From assembly GCF_002936955.1 (NCBI RefSeq), contig NZ_MPZM01000008.1:1-64000 (forward strand): a stretch of 64,000 nucleotides of DNA, read 5' to 3'. Source of the stretch: Oceanisphaera arctica. Its GTDB lineage: Bacteria; Pseudomonadota; Gammaproteobacteria; Enterobacterales; Aeromonadaceae. This document shows, piece after piece, positions 13,289 through 22,270 of the stretch. Numbering within the stretch: position 1 is the stretch's first letter; every line of letters begins with the position of its first letter. A program made the translations under genes and the position numbers. Below the pieces are notes generated by a model. That model searched no databases, was not told where the DNA came from, and saw nothing but the letters and a program-made list of their open reading frames with translations.

Positions 13289-13524
13289 CAGCGTCTCCGC
13301 TGCTCAAGCATGGCCAGCACCCGCCGGTTAAAGCGTAACCAGAGCAAAATATAGAGAAAATACAACAGTATAATCAGCCACTTGTGTTGATTGATACCAT
13401 TGTCGAACTCGGCCAGCGGCAGCCCTCGCAGTTGGCTGTACATAAATAACAACAGCGGAAACATCAGGAATACCGACCAGCGCCAGCACTGAACGAGAAA
13501 AGAAATAAAGAGGCCGTTATCCAA
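13288..13524 (-). CDS. Small two-helix membrane protein coupled to rmuC
   Basis: Predicted 78-residue protein that I do not recognise. Two hydrophobic segments (about 5-28 and 47-65) suggest two membrane passes with a basic C-terminal tail (RFNRRVLAMLEQRRR). It starts with TTG at 13524, with GGGA eight bases upstream, and ends in TGATG overlapping the rmuC start. The coupling to rmuC is the main reason to take it as real. Nothing in the sequence gives a function. Confidence 0.6.
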   Translation of the reverse strand: MDNGLFISFLVQCWRWSVFLMFPLLLFMYSQLRGLPLAEFDNGINQHKWLIILLYFLYILLWLRFNRRVLAMLEQRRR

Positions 13525-13582
13525 GGTGTGAGTCCCAACATACGATGATCAGGCAACAGCTTAACAGTGACCACGAAGGAAT

Positions 13583-14422
13583 TCAGCCGGAACGGCGCAG
13601 ATAGCTCTTTAACTGTTCGGACGGGATGGAGCTGCTGCAAGACAGGGTATAGGCGGCCCACTGCCCGGCCTGTATCAGCGTCGCCGACATCGGCAGCCCC
13701 GCCACCAGGCCGTGAATGAGGCCACCGGCAAAGGCGTCGCCGGCGCCGGTGGCATCCACTACCGATACCGGCCGGGCCGGCACCCGAATATGCTGCTCGG
13801 CAGAAAACGCCTCGGCGCCCTGTTCGCCGTGCGTCACCACCAGCCATTGCAGCCGTTCACCGGCCAGCTCTCGGGCATGACTGAACAAGTCCTGCTGCCG
13901 GGCCAGATCGGCGGCGGAGGCGATCATCACCTGGCAGGGCCGGGACCAGCGACCGCCCTTGGGATACTGACTGACCACCAGGCTGTGTTCCGCCATCTGC
14001 GCCATGTAAGCGCCGGCCTCACCGCCGTCATGATTGACGTACAGGCAGTCCACCGGTTCCATGGGCAGGCCACCGGGCAGCGCCGGACGCCGGTGCTGGC
14101 GTAATATGGTCCGTTCGCCCAGACTGTCGACGAGCACCAGCAGCTCGCCGGTTTCACCATCAAACTGCTCAACATGGGTAATATCCAGCCCCAGCTCGGC
14201 GGCTTGCTGCCGCAGCCAGTCACCGGTGTCGTCGTTTCCGACCCGGGCGGCAATGCTCACCTGATGCCCGGCCCACAAGAGCCCCACGCCGGTATTGGCG
14301 CCACCACCACCCAACCGCCGTCCCTGATCCCGGTACAACAGCCGGCTACCGGCCGTCAGCGGTTCATTCAACAGCAGCACATGGTCGCAATTCAGATTGG
14401 CCAGCAGCAGTATTTTTGCCAT
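13583..14422 (-). CDS. PfkB/ribokinase-family sugar kinase
   Basis: Cytoplasmic ATP-dependent kinase of 279 residues. The first PfkB signature LGGGGANTGVGL is at 37-48, and the second, VVDATGAGDAFAGG, at 221-234 carries the anion hole and catalytic Asp229. The substrate is probably a sugar or nucleoside, but nothing in the sequence or neighbourhood says which; no transporter or regulator adjoins it. It lies 15 bases downstream of the DUF4399 gene on the same strand, and 58 bases upstream of the small membrane protein. Confidence 0.85.
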   Translation of the reverse strand: MAKILLLANLNCDHVLLLNEPLTAGSRLLYRDQGRRLGGGGANTGVGLLWAGHQVSIAARVGNDDTGDWLRQQAAELGLDITHVEQFDGETGELLVLVDSLGERTILRQHRRPALPGGLPMEPVDCLYVNHDGGEAGAYMAQMAEHSLVVSQYPKGGRWSRPCQVMIASAADLARQQDLFSHARELAGERLQWLVVTHGEQGAEAFSAEQHIRVPARPVSVVDATGAGDAFAGGLIHGLVAGLPMSATLIQAGQWAAYTLSCSSSIPSEQLKSYLRRSG

Positions 14423-14437
14423 TCGCTACCCTTGACG

Positions 14438-14854
14438 CTATTTCACTGTGATCTGGATAACATCCGACATCACCGGTGGCTGATGCGGAACATGCTGCGC
14501 GTCCCCCAGCACCAGTTGCAACCGGTAGTCTCCCGGCGGCAGGCTAAGCCGGGCTTCGGTCTGGCCGCCACCGAAGTGCCGCACCTGATCGCTGGCAGGC
14601 AGCGGCTGGGTCAAATCCGGCATCTGTTGGGCATTGATCAGCAGGTGGTGATGACCGGTACCGTCCTTCTCCGTGCCGGCTGGCGCCACGCCCATGCCTT
14701 CCAGCCCGAAGCGTACGGTAAAGTCTGCGCTCAGCTGCTCACCATCGGCCGGGCTGATGAAATAGACCCTGGCCCCTTCCGGTGCCGGGGTGGCGGATAC
14801 CGATAATGCCGCCAGCAAGGTGGCGGCACCGAATAGACTCGTTTTTTTCATCAT
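14438..14854 (-). CDS. DUF4399 periplasmic protein
   Basis: Exported protein of 138 residues. A signal peptide (MMKKTSLFGAATLLAALSVSA) is followed by a single beta-rich DUF4399 domain with the motif GHHHLLIN and an ending typical of the family (DYRLQLVLGDAQHVPH then SDVIQITVK). Function unknown; the histidine cluster hints at metal or ligand binding (inference). Three consecutive ATGs lie at 14857, 14854 and 14851; GGGAG is best spaced for the second. It is transcribed towards the PfkB kinase gene. Confidence 0.82.
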   Translation of the reverse strand: MMKKTSLFGAATLLAALSVSATPAPEGARVYFISPADGEQLSADFTVRFGLEGMGVAPAGTEKDGTGHHHLLINAQQMPDLTQPLPASDQVRHFGGGQTEARLSLPPGDYRLQLVLGDAQHVPHQPPVMSDVIQITVK

Positions 14855-14901
14855 CATGACTCCCAGTGGATAATATCGCCCAAGCATAGCAGCTGGGCGA
14901 T

Positions 14902-14930
14902 GGTGGCTCGCCATTTAGGCCGAGCCACCA
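14902..14930 (-). terminator. Stem-loop downstream of the efpL remnant
   Basis: GGTGGCTCG and CGAGCCACC form a perfect 9-bp stem around an 11-base loop, six bases beyond the stop of the efpL remnant. There is no T-run on the minus strand, so termination by a classical intrinsic mechanism is doubtful. Confidence 0.4.
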
Positions 14931-14935
14931 CGGAC

Positions 14936-15085
14936 TCAATCTGCCCGGCTGGTATAGCGCCGTTCCGTTGTATGAATGCGCACCTTGTCACCGATTTTCA
15001 GGTATTCCGGCACCTGAACGGTCAGACCGGTAGCGAAGGGGGGATCGACCACTATGCCTTTTTTAACTTCGTTTGCCCTTGCCAT
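14936..15085 (-). pseudogene. efpL: Internally deleted elongation factor P-like gene (efpL/yeiP remnant)
   Basis: Reading the minus strand from ATG 15085 gives 49 residues. It begins [12 protein letters not shown], the N-terminus of EF-P-like protein YeiP/EfpL, and continues within about five codons into [20 protein letters not shown] and ERRYTSRAD, the C-terminal OB domain and terminus. Full-length EfpL is about 190 residues, so roughly 140 central residues are missing while both ends, the stop and a strong ribosome site (GGAGG, five bases before the ATG) are intact. The KOW domain tip and the central OB domain are lost, so the normal translation-factor activity is not expected. It may still be translated as a micro-protein. 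Confidence 0.85.
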
Positions 15086-15160
15086 GGCGTACCTCCAGAA
15101 AAGTCCGAAGCCGCATAGTAGCCAAGGCGAGGCGCCGGAGCCATCCCCTGGCGCACAGAT

Positions 15161-15943
15161 TCAAGATCCATCTGTACCCGAAACATCCCGGAACAATGTC
15201 ACTTGCATATTGTCCCACCCCGCCGTCATGTTCTCCGGCAGCCGGTTTTTCCGCAGCCAGACATGAAAGTCATGACCGATATGGGTCAGGATGATTCGCT
15301 CGGGATTGAGTGCCTCCTGCAGCTCCAGCACCTGGTTCAGGCTATTATGATTGCGCCCGCCGACACCGGGCGAAAAACTGCAGTCAATCACCAGCACATC
15401 CAGCGGCGGCAGACTCTGCAGCAGGGAGAGACTCTGCGCCGGCAGCCCCAGGGTATCGGTCAGGTAGGCCAGTCGTCGGCCCCCGAGCTCGAACAGGTAG
15501 CCCAGGGTCGGCCGGGAATGATGCATGTCCAGCGGGGTGATGGTCAGCCGGCCCAGTTGCCACTCCCGGCCATGCGCCATGGTGGGATGAAACTCCAGGC
15601 AGCCCGGGTGTCTGAGCAGATCGGCACAACCTTCGGGATCATCCGGGCACCACACCGGTATCGGCGCCGCCCGGCCCCAGCGCAGATGAAACAGGCCCTG
15701 CACGTGATCCACATGAAAATGCGTCAGCAAGATGCCGCTAAGGCTGCCGGGTGGAAAGCGCCGGTGCAGATCCATCAGGCCGCCGTCGATCAACAGCCGA
15801 TGACCATCCCACTCCAACAGGGCCGAACAGGGTTCACGCCCCTGCTCCGGCTCGGTGTGAGCCTGGGCACAATAACGGCAGTCGCAGCCATACAGCGGCA
15901 TGCCCCCGGCGGCGCCCGTTCCCAGAAGGGTCAGACTCATCAT
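15161..15943 (-). CDS. phnP: Phosphoribosyl 1,2-cyclic phosphate phosphodiesterase PhnP
   Basis: Opens 5-phosphoribosyl 1,2-cyclic phosphate, the C-P lyase product, to ribose 1,5-bisphosphate. Metallo-beta-lactamase fold of 260 residues with LLGTGAAGGMP at the start, a CDCRYC zinc motif, the THFHVDHVQG (HxHxDH) metal site and a late histidine in ILTHIGHD. ATG 15943 follows the phnN stop by one base and has GGGAG upstream; the longer frame to 16138 lies inside phnN. It is the last gene of the phosphonate operon. Confidence 0.95.
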   Translation of the reverse strand: MMSLTLLGTGAAGGMPLYGCDCRYCAQAHTEPEQGREPCSALLEWDGHRLLIDGGLMDLHRRFPPGSLSGILLTHFHVDHVQGLFHLRWGRAAPIPVWCPDDPEGCADLLRHPGCLEFHPTMAHGREWQLGRLTITPLDMHHSRPTLGYLFELGGRRLAYLTDTLGLPAQSLSLLQSLPPLDVLVIDCSFSPGVGGRNHNSLNQVLELQEALNPERIILTHIGHDFHVWLRKNRLPENMTAGWDNMQVTLFRDVSGTDGS

Positions 15944-15944
15944 C

Positions 15945-16520
15945 TTATCCAGCTCCCTGCAAATAGCCCTGAAACTGGCGCAATGTCTCAGCCAGAGGGC
16001 CGCCGTTGTCCAGCCGCCACACCGAGTCCGGCAGCCCACGACTCTGGACCCGCGCCCGCTCCAGCCGCCGGACAATGTCATCTTCGCTTTCCCGTCCCCG
16101 AGTCCGCAATCGCCGCCCCAGAATATCCGGAGAGACACTGATCATCACCGGCACCAGCTGCTCCCCGAACCGGGCCTGCGCCCGATGCAGACTGGCCCGT
16201 GAGCCGTTGACCATGACATCAACGTCGGATGCCAGCCAACGCTCGAGCTCGCATCCCAGGGCGTAGCGATGGCCGTTGGCCTCCCAGTCGAGCGCAAACA
16301 GACCGAGCTGCTGTCGCAGTCGAAACTCCTCGTCGGAAAGTTCGACATGGTTTTCGCCCCCCGCCGAGGCAGCGCGGGTGATATAGCGGTGGGCCACCAG
16401 CACCTGGCTACCGAGTTGCTTTCGCACCTCCAGCATAAAGCTGTCCTTGCCGGCCCCGGAGGGGCCTATCACATAAAACAGCCGTCCCCTGCCATCCTTC
16501 ATGACGCCATTCTCCTGCAT
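15945..16520 (-). CDS. phnN: Ribose 1,5-bisphosphate phosphokinase PhnN
   Basis: Phosphorylates ribose 1,5-bisphosphate to PRPP, returning the C-P lyase sugar to metabolism. Guanylate-kinase-like fold of 191 residues with P-loop GPSGAGKDS at about 19-27 and the YITRAAS motif. The ATG overlaps the phnM stop (TGATG). A second in-frame Met at residue 7 also precedes the conserved region. Confidence 0.95.
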   Translation of the reverse strand: MQENGVMKDGRGRLFYVIGPSGAGKDSFMLEVRKQLGSQVLVAHRYITRAASAGGENHVELSDEEFRLRQQLGLFALDWEANGHRYALGCELERWLASDVDVMVNGSRASLHRAQARFGEQLVPVMISVSPDILGRRLRTRGRESEDDIVRRLERARVQSRGLPDSVWRLDNGGPLAETLRQFQGYLQGAG

Positions 16521-17656
16521 CAGTACGCCAGCTCACCCCGACACCAGACCCGGGTCGGATAGACCTGGCCGTCATGCTGTCGTGCCAGCACCAGATCGGC
16601 CCGCCGACCTTCCGCCAGTACCCCGCGGTCGCTCAGCCCCAGGGCTCGTGCCGGGTTACAGGTCGCCAGCCGCACCGCATCCGCCAGCCCCAGTGCATTG
16701 CGATCATCTTCCGCCAGCCGGAACACGGCGTCGAGCAGGCTGCCCGGATAGTAGTCGGACGACAGTACATCCAGTACCCCCAGGGCGGCCAGCTCGTGGG
16801 CGGCCACATTGCCGGAATGGGAACCACCGCGCACCACATTGGGCGCACCCATCATCACCATAAGGTCATGCCGATGAGAGGCGGTCGCCGCCTCGACCGT
16901 GGTCGGAAATTCGGCAATCACCATGCCCAGCTGACGGGACTCCTGCACATGTTCCAGGGTGGCGTCGTCGTGACTGGCCAGGGAAAGGCCCCGCTCCAGG
17001 CACTGGCGGGCAATTTCCGCCCGGTTGGGCGCCGACCAGCGGGCCGACAATGCCAGCTGGCTCTGCTCGAACTCCAGCATCTGCTGATCATTGAGGTGGT
17101 ACTTGCCCTGATAATATTCCCGGTACTTGACCATGTTGACGAACTGGCGCTGACCGGGGGAATGATCCATCAGCGACACCAGCCGTACCTCCGGCAGCTC
17201 CAGATAATGCTCGAACAGCGGCACCGTGGTCTCGTGAGGCAGCTCGCAACGCAGGTGCAGCAGATGCTGGGCCCGGTTCAGGCCGCGACGCTCGCTGTCC
17301 ACCACCGTATGGATCATGCGGTCGAGGTTGTCCTGGCGGGTACCGCCGTCCCGTTCATCGCCGATGGCCACCGCGTCCAGCACTGTCGTGATGCCGGCGG
17401 ATACCACCTGGGCATCGTGGGCGCGCATGGCGGCGAAGGGCGGCCAGCTGACCTTGGGCCGCGGGGTAAAATGTTTGTCCAGGTTATCGGTATGCAGCTC
17501 CACCAGACCGGGTAGCAACCAGCCACCCTGGCCGTCGACGGCGCCCGGCTGCCGGCTGGGGCCGTCTGCCAACGCGCGGATTTTCCCGTCGCCGATCTCG
17601 ACCGAGCCCGCGACCACCTCATTTTCCAGTACCAGTTTCACATTGGTAATAATCAT
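16520..17656 (-). CDS. phnM: RPnTP diphosphatase PhnM
   Basis: Amidohydrolase that removes diphosphate from ribose 1-phosphonate 5-triphosphate before C-P bond cleavage. The 378-residue product has the [15 protein letters not shown] metal motif near residue 50, [13 protein letters not shown] (late metal ligands) and [12 protein letters not shown]. It overlaps phnL by four bases upstream and phnN by one base downstream, indicating coupled translation. Confidence 0.96.
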   Translation of the reverse strand: MIITNVKLVLENEVVAGSVEIGDGKIRALADGPSRQPGAVDGQGGWLLPGLVELHTDNLDKHFTPRPKVSWPPFAAMRAHDAQVVSAGITTVLDAVAIGDERDGGTRQDNLDRMIHTVVDSERRGLNRAQHLLHLRCELPHETTVPLFEHYLELPEVRLVSLMDHSPGQRQFVNMVKYREYYQGKYHLNDQQMLEFEQSQLALSARWSAPNRAEIARQCLERGLSLASHDDATLEHVQESRQLGMVIAEFPTTVEAATASHRHDLMVMMGAPNVVRGGSHSGNVAAHELAALGVLDVLSSDYYPGSLLDAVFRLAEDDRNALGLADAVRLATCNPARALGLSDRGVLAEGRRADLVLARQHDGQVYPTRVWCRGELAY

Positions 17657-18381
17657 GCTGAATGCTCCTCTTGCTTTGTCGCAGGCCGGGGGGCGGCTTC
17701 GGGTTGAATGTCATAGAGGTGGTCGGCTACCTGCTCCCGTACATCCTCGTCGTGGAAGATGCCGACAATGGCCGCTCCTCGCGCCTTGGCTTCGCGAATC
17801 AACTCAACCACCACGGCCCGGTTGGCCGCATCCAGGGAAGCAGTCGGCTCGTCGAGCAGCAAAATCGGGTAATCGGCGATAAAGCCCCGGGCTATATTCA
17901 CCCGCTGCTGCTCGCCACCGGAAAAGGTCGCCGGCGCCAGCTGCCACAGATGCTCGGGCACATTGAGCCGGGTCAGCAGCACCTCGGCTCGAGCTCTGGC
18001 TTCGGCCCTGTCACCGCCCTGCTCTATCATCGGCTGCATCACCACCTCCAGGGCGCTGATGCGGGGGATCACCCGCAGAAACTGGCTGACCCAGCCGATG
18101 GTGTGACGGCGCACATTGACCAGGGTACGCGGCGGCGCCTGAGTCATGTCCAGCCACTGGCCCTGATGCTGCACTTCGATCCGGCCACTGTCGGTGAGAT
18201 AGTTGCCGTACAGGGCGCGCAGCAGGGTCGACTTGCCGGTACCCGACCGGCCGTGCAGCACCACACACTCTCCCGCCGACACGCTCAGCGAGGCGCCGGA
18301 CAATACCGGCAAACGGATGCCATTCTGATTGTGCAGGACAAAGGTCTTGCGAATATTCGACACTTTCAATGTGCAGGTCAT
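17653..18381 (-). CDS. phnL: C-P lyase ABC-type subunit PhnL
   Basis: ATPase-fold subunit associated with the C-P lyase core complex and, with PhnI/G/H, with triphosphate transfer to the phosphonate. The product has 242 residues: Walker [13 protein letters not shown], signature [10 protein letters not shown], Walker [14 protein letters not shown]. The start at 18381 is fixed by family similarity ([21 protein letters not shown]); the frame upstream to 18768 is the other reading of phnK. It starts eight bases after the phnK stop. Confidence 0.95.
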   Translation of the reverse strand: MTCTLKVSNIRKTFVLHNQNGIRLPVLSGASLSVSAGECVVLHGRSGTGKSTLLRALYGNYLTDSGRIEVQHQGQWLDMTQAPPRTLVNVRRHTIGWVSQFLRVIPRISALEVVMQPMIEQGGDRAEARARAEVLLTRLNVPEHLWQLAPATFSGGEQQRVNIARGFIADYPILLLDEPTASLDAANRAVVVELIREAKARGAAIVGIFHDEDVREQVADHLYDIQPEAAPRPATKQEEHSA

Positions 18382-18389
18382 GGCTGCTC

Positions 18390-19208
18390 CTAGCTTTGCA
18401 GAACGGAAGACACGAGTAACTGGGTATAGGGATGCTGGGGATCGTCCAGCACCTGATCGGTGAGCCCGGTTTCCACCACCCGGCTTTGCTTCATCACCAT
18501 CAGCCGGTGGGCCAGCAGGCGGGCTACCGCCAGATCGTGGGTAACGATGATCACCGCCAATCCCAGCTCGGACACCAGACGGCGCAGCAGATCCAGCAGG
18601 CGGGCCTGCACCGACACATCCAGCCCGCCGGTGGGCTCGTCCATGAAGATAAGCCTGGGGTGGGTCACCAGGTTGCGGGCGATCTGCAGCCGCTGCTGCA
18701 TGCCGCCGGAGAAGGTCACCGGCATGTCGTCGATACGGTCGGCGGGAATTTCCACGTCCTGCAGCCACTTCAGCGCCTGCTCGCGGATGCTGCCGTAATG
18801 GCGCTGGCCAACCGCCATCAGCCGCTCGCCGATGTTGCCGCCGGCCGATACCCGTGGTCGCAGACCGTCGAGCGGGTGCTGGTGTACCACACCCCAGTCG
18901 GTACGCTGCAGCTGCCGGCGTTGGCTTTCGGCCATGCGGTACAAACTGACTACCTGCTCCAACAGGCTGCCGGCGCTGCCACGCAGATACAGCACTTCAC
19001 CTTCGTCTGGCGCCAGGCGGCCGGAAATGGCCTGCAACAGGGTACTCTTGCCCGAGCCGGACTCCCCCACTATGCCCAGCACTTCGCCCGGATAAAGGTC
19101 GAAGGAAACCTCGGTAAAGCCCTTGCCCGGAGCATAGAGTTTGCTCAGGTTCTCTACCGACAGCAGCGGCTGCTCCTGGACGTTGACGGTCACCTCTTGC
19201 GACGTCAT
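18390..19208 (-). CDS. phnK: C-P lyase ABC-type subunit PhnK
   Basis: ATP-binding subunit that docks on PhnJ of the C-P lyase core. The product has 272 residues from ATG 19208: Walker [25 protein letters not shown], signature [14 protein letters not shown], Walker [13 protein letters not shown]. Two starts are possible. ATG 19208 has GGGAGAG eight bases upstream and gives a length closer to E. coli PhnK (252). ATG 19247 overlaps the phnJ stop (ATGA) and also has GGAG. I prefer 19208, with low certainty. Confidence 0.94.
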   Translation of the reverse strand: MTSQEVTVNVQEQPLLSVENLSKLYAPGKGFTEVSFDLYPGEVLGIVGESGSGKSTLLQAISGRLAPDEGEVLYLRGSAGSLLEQVVSLYRMAESQRRQLQRTDWGVVHQHPLDGLRPRVSAGGNIGERLMAVGQRHYGSIREQALKWLQDVEIPADRIDDMPVTFSGGMQQRLQIARNLVTHPRLIFMDEPTGGLDVSVQARLLDLLRRLVSELGLAVIIVTHDLAVARLLAHRLMVMKQSRVVETGLTDQVLDDPQHPYTQLLVSSVLQS

Positions 19209-19243
19209 AAGGGACTCTCCCGCGATAAATTGGGTGTGTTGAT

Positions 19244-20131
19244 TCATGCCTGTTGCTCCAGCTGCTGGCGACAATAGTCGGTATCGGAACAGATAAAGAC
19301 CCGGCTGCCCTGATCGTCGGTCACCACTTCATCGAGGAAGCTGTCGGTGGCGCCACAGATATCGCAGGGCTCGTCCCACTGCTGCACCTCGAAAGGATGA
19401 TCCTCGAAGTCGAGGCTCTTTACCCGGGTATAGGGAGGAATGGCGTAGATGCGTTTTTCCCGACCGGCGCCGAACAGCTGCAGGGCCGGCATCATGTCCA
19501 TCTTGGGGTTGTCGAACTTGGGGATCGGCGAGGGATCCATGATGTAGCGCTCGTTGACCCGCACCGGATAAGCATAGGCGGTGGCGATATGGCCATAGCG
19601 GGCAATGTCTTCATACAGCTTGACGTGCATGATGCCGTACTCCTCCAGGGCATGCATCTTGCGGGTCTCGGTCTCTCTCGGCTCGATAAAGCGCAACGGC
19701 TCGGGGATCGGCACCTGATACACCAGGATCTGGCCCGCCTGCAGCGCCGTTTCCGGGATACGGTGCCGGGTCTGGATCAGGGTCGCTTCCGTGGTCACTT
19801 CGGTGGTGTTCACCTCGGCCACCTGCTGGAAGAAGGAGCGGATGGACACCGCATTGGTGGTATCGTCGGCACCCTGATCGATCACCTTGAGGGTGTCGTC
19901 ACGACCGATCACCGCCGCCGTCAGCTGCACGCCACCGGTGCCCCAGCCGTAGGGCATGGGCATTTCCCGACCACCGAAAGGCACCTGATAACCGGGGATG
20001 GCCACCGCCTTGAGCAGAGCCCGGCGGATCATGCGCTTGGTCTGCTCATCCAGATAGGCGTAGTTGTAGGTATATTCCTGGTTTTCCGCGCCGTCGGCGC
20101 TACTGGTTTGGTGAGAGTGAGTATTCATCAT
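19244..20131 (-). CDS. phnJ: C-P lyase radical-SAM catalytic subunit PhnJ
   Basis: Cleaves the carbon-phosphorus bond of ribose 1-phosphonate 5-phosphate by radical-SAM chemistry. The 295-residue product retains all four family cysteines at 256, 259, 281 and 287, with the same spacing (3, 22, 6) as Cys241/244/266/272 of E. coli PhnJ, in CDICGATDSF and FICSDTDYCRQQ. The N-terminal extension is slightly longer than in E. coli. It overlaps phnI by four bases (ATGA). Confidence 0.97.
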   Translation of the reverse strand: MMNTHSHQTSSADGAENQEYTYNYAYLDEQTKRMIRRALLKAVAIPGYQVPFGGREMPMPYGWGTGGVQLTAAVIGRDDTLKVIDQGADDTTNAVSIRSFFQQVAEVNTTEVTTEATLIQTRHRIPETALQAGQILVYQVPIPEPLRFIEPRETETRKMHALEEYGIMHVKLYEDIARYGHIATAYAYPVRVNERYIMDPSPIPKFDNPKMDMMPALQLFGAGREKRIYAIPPYTRVKSLDFEDHPFEVQQWDEPCDICGATDSFLDEVVTDDQGSRVFICSDTDYCRQQLEQQA

Positions 20132-21228
20132 GCCTGCTCCCCTGCCTGGCTGGCCGCCAAGCCATGCTCCTGTTCGTATTCCCTGCGCATCTTGCGCAGC
20201 AGTTCCAGTTCGGCCTGAAAGTCCACGTAATGAGGCAGTTTCAGGTGGGACACGAAGCCCGAGGCCTCCACGTTGTCCGCATGAGCCAGCACAAACTCCT
20301 CGTCCTGGGCCGGGCCTGCCACCTGCTCGTCGTACTCCGGCGCCTGCAGCGCCCTGTCCACCAGCGCCATCGACATCGCCTTGCGCTCACCGAAGCCGAA
20401 CGTCAGGCCGTAGCCTCGGGTAAAAGCCGGCTTCTGCTGCTTGCCGCCGACAAAGCCGTTGATCATCTGGCACTCGGTCAGCTCGATATCGCCAATCTCG
20501 ATGGCAAAGCCCAGCTCCTCCGGCACCAGTTCCAGTGTCACTTCCCCGGAGCGGATCTCACCGGCAAAGGGGTGGTTGCGACCATAGCCGCGCTGGGTGG
20601 AATAGCCCAGCGCCAGCAGGAAGCCCTCGTCACCGCGCACGAGCTGTTGCAGCCGGGCAGAACGATCACAGGGGTAGGTCACCGGCGCCATGGTCACGTC
20701 GGCCGGCGTCTGGCCGTCGTCGCTTTCCGTCACCATCAATTCCAGTTTTTCGAGAATGGCCGATACCTGGGGGCAGACCTGTGGCTCGGTCACCACCGGC
20801 TCGGGCCCCGGATGCTCACCCTCGGCCAGCAGGGCAAAATCCAGCAACCTGTGAGTGTAGTCATAGGTCGGACCCAGCACCTGGCCGCCGGGCAGATCCT
20901 TGTAGGTGGCCGAAATGCGACGCTCGATACGCATGCGGGATGTGTCGACCGGCTCGGTCACCGCCAGTCGCGGCAGCGTGGTGCGATAGGCCCGCAGCAG
21001 AAAAATGGCCTCGACCAGATCGCCGCCGGCCTGCTTGACCGCCAGCGCCGCCAGCTCCTTGTCATAGACGCCGCCTTCGGTCATTACCCGATCCACCGCA
21101 CCGGCCAGTTGTTCTTCCACCTGAGCCACGCTGAGCTCCGGCTGTGCGGTATCGCCGCGACGTTTCTTCGCCTGCAGCTGGTGCGCTGCGGCAATGGCCT
21201 TTTCACCACCTTTGACTGCTACATACAT
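20128..21228 (-). CDS. phnI: RPnTP synthase subunit PhnI
   Basis: Nucleosidase-like subunit that, with PhnGHL, transfers phosphonate to the C1 of the ATP ribose. The 366-residue product begins MYVAVKGGEKAIAAAHQL, the standard PhnI N-terminus, and has FGFGERKAMSMALVDRAL late in the sequence. It starts two bases after the phnH stop. Length and motifs are intact. Confidence 0.96.
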   Translation of the reverse strand: MYVAVKGGEKAIAAAHQLQAKKRRGDTAQPELSVAQVEEQLAGAVDRVMTEGGVYDKELAALAVKQAGGDLVEAIFLLRAYRTTLPRLAVTEPVDTSRMRIERRISATYKDLPGGQVLGPTYDYTHRLLDFALLAEGEHPGPEPVVTEPQVCPQVSAILEKLELMVTESDDGQTPADVTMAPVTYPCDRSARLQQLVRGDEGFLLALGYSTQRGYGRNHPFAGEIRSGEVTLELVPEELGFAIEIGDIELTECQMINGFVGGKQQKPAFTRGYGLTFGFGERKAMSMALVDRALQAPEYDEQVAGPAQDEEFVLAHADNVEASGFVSHLKLPHYVDFQAELELLRKMRREYEQEHGLAASQAGEQA

Positions 21229-21230
21229 GC

Positions 21231-21827
21231 TTACACCTCCACCCGGGTAGAACGCGGAATCGCAACCAGCTCGCGGTCACAGACAAATATCAAATCGATG
21301 CCCAGCGGCGAGGACAAATCCCGCTCGCTCAGGAAGCGAACCAACGCCTGCGGCAGGCTGCCCAGCCGGACAGGTCGCCGCTCGGGAATGCCCGGTCCCG
21401 ACAGCACCAGCTCCGGCCCCGCCGCCAGGGAGTCGGTTTCGATCACCAGGGTTGCCCCCTGATCCGGGTATTCTTCACAGCCCATCGGCAGGGACTGCAA
21501 CACGGCTCCACAGGCCGCCAGATCGGCCTGCGATAGCACCGCAAAGTCCGCGCCCGACGCCTGTTCAACCAGCGGCGCCGCCACATGAAAGCGCAGGTTG
21601 TCGCATGCCGTCTGATCCTCTCTCAGGGTCGACGACAACCAGAGCCGGGTGCTGCTATCCGCCAGGGTCAGCAGCACCTGTACGGTACCGGCGCTCAGGT
21701 CGCCGAACTCTCCGGCCCGATCCAGCTCGACCCGGGTGCCCGGCTCGGACATGGCAGTCAGCAGACGACGAAAACAAGCCTGGCTGTCGTGAATGGCATC
21801 CGTAAATGCCGTGGTGATACCGGTCAT
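21231..21827 (-). CDS. phnH: C-P lyase core subunit PhnH
   Basis: PLP-transferase-like fold subunit of the PhnGHIJ core, without catalytic PLP lysine. The 198-residue product has FRRLLTAMSEPG at the start and GPGIPERRPVRLG in the C-terminal half. The ATG overlaps the phnG stop by one base. Confidence 0.94.
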   Translation of the reverse strand: MTGITTAFTDAIHDSQACFRRLLTAMSEPGTRVELDRAGEFGDLSAGTVQVLLTLADSSTRLWLSSTLREDQTACDNLRFHVAAPLVEQASGADFAVLSQADLAACGAVLQSLPMGCEEYPDQGATLVIETDSLAAGPELVLSGPGIPERRPVRLGSLPQALVRFLSERDLSSPLGIDLIFVCDRELVAIPRSTRVEV

Positions 21828-22270
21828 CAGTCTTCTCCTCGCACCATGGTAAAAAAGTCTACCTTGCTGGCCGCGACTTCCCGGCGACGCAGCTCTTCCT
21901 GCTCGACTCTCGATGCCGCCAGCGGCGCTATCAGCCCCTGGCTCAGCTGTTCATGAGCGTCCCGGGTCTGCATCAGTGCATCGATCACCGCTGCCAGCTC
22001 CGCATGACGCTTGTTGCGGCCACGAACATAGCTGTAACCCAACTCACCGCCGGCCAGCTTGACCACAGCACGGGTAATGGTGGTGTCGCCCAGGTTGAAC
22101 AGACTGCCCGTGGCGCCCATCCGCGCCCTGACCTGTGCCAGACCGACTTCCGGCGCCCGGATAAGCTGATATTCGGGTGTCAGTGCCTGAGCATGCCAAC
22201 CGGCTTCCAGCTCGGCCCAGGATGCCCGGGCCAGTACCGACATCCATTGTTTTCGTTGTGGTGTATTCAT
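21827..22270 (-). CDS. phnG: C-P lyase core subunit PhnG
   Basis: Small core subunit (147 residues) of the PhnGHIJ complex. Recognised by QWMSVLARASWAELEA near the N-terminus, the central GATGSLFNLGDTTITRAVV and the GELGYSYVRGRNKRHAELAA segment. It begins immediately after the phnF stop, so regulator and catabolic genes form one unit. An internal operator-like palindrome lies just upstream of phnF. Confidence 0.95.
   Translation of the reverse strand: MNTPQRKQWMSVLARASWAELEAGWHAQALTPEYQLIRAPEVGLAQVRARMGATGSLFNLGDTTITRAVVKLAGGELGYSYVRGRNKRHAELAAVIDALMQTRDAHEQLSQGLIAPLAASRVEQEELRRREVAASKVDFFTMVRGED

Noticed and set aside
19253-20218. 321-codon plus-strand ORF opposite phnJ
   Set aside because: Antisense shadow in GC-rich coding DNA; phnJ with all four cysteines is on the other strand.
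20164-21462. 432-codon plus-strand ORF opposite phnI/phnH
   Set aside because: Long but antisense to intact phnI and phnH; composition (His/Gln/Gly-rich) is that of a shadow frame.
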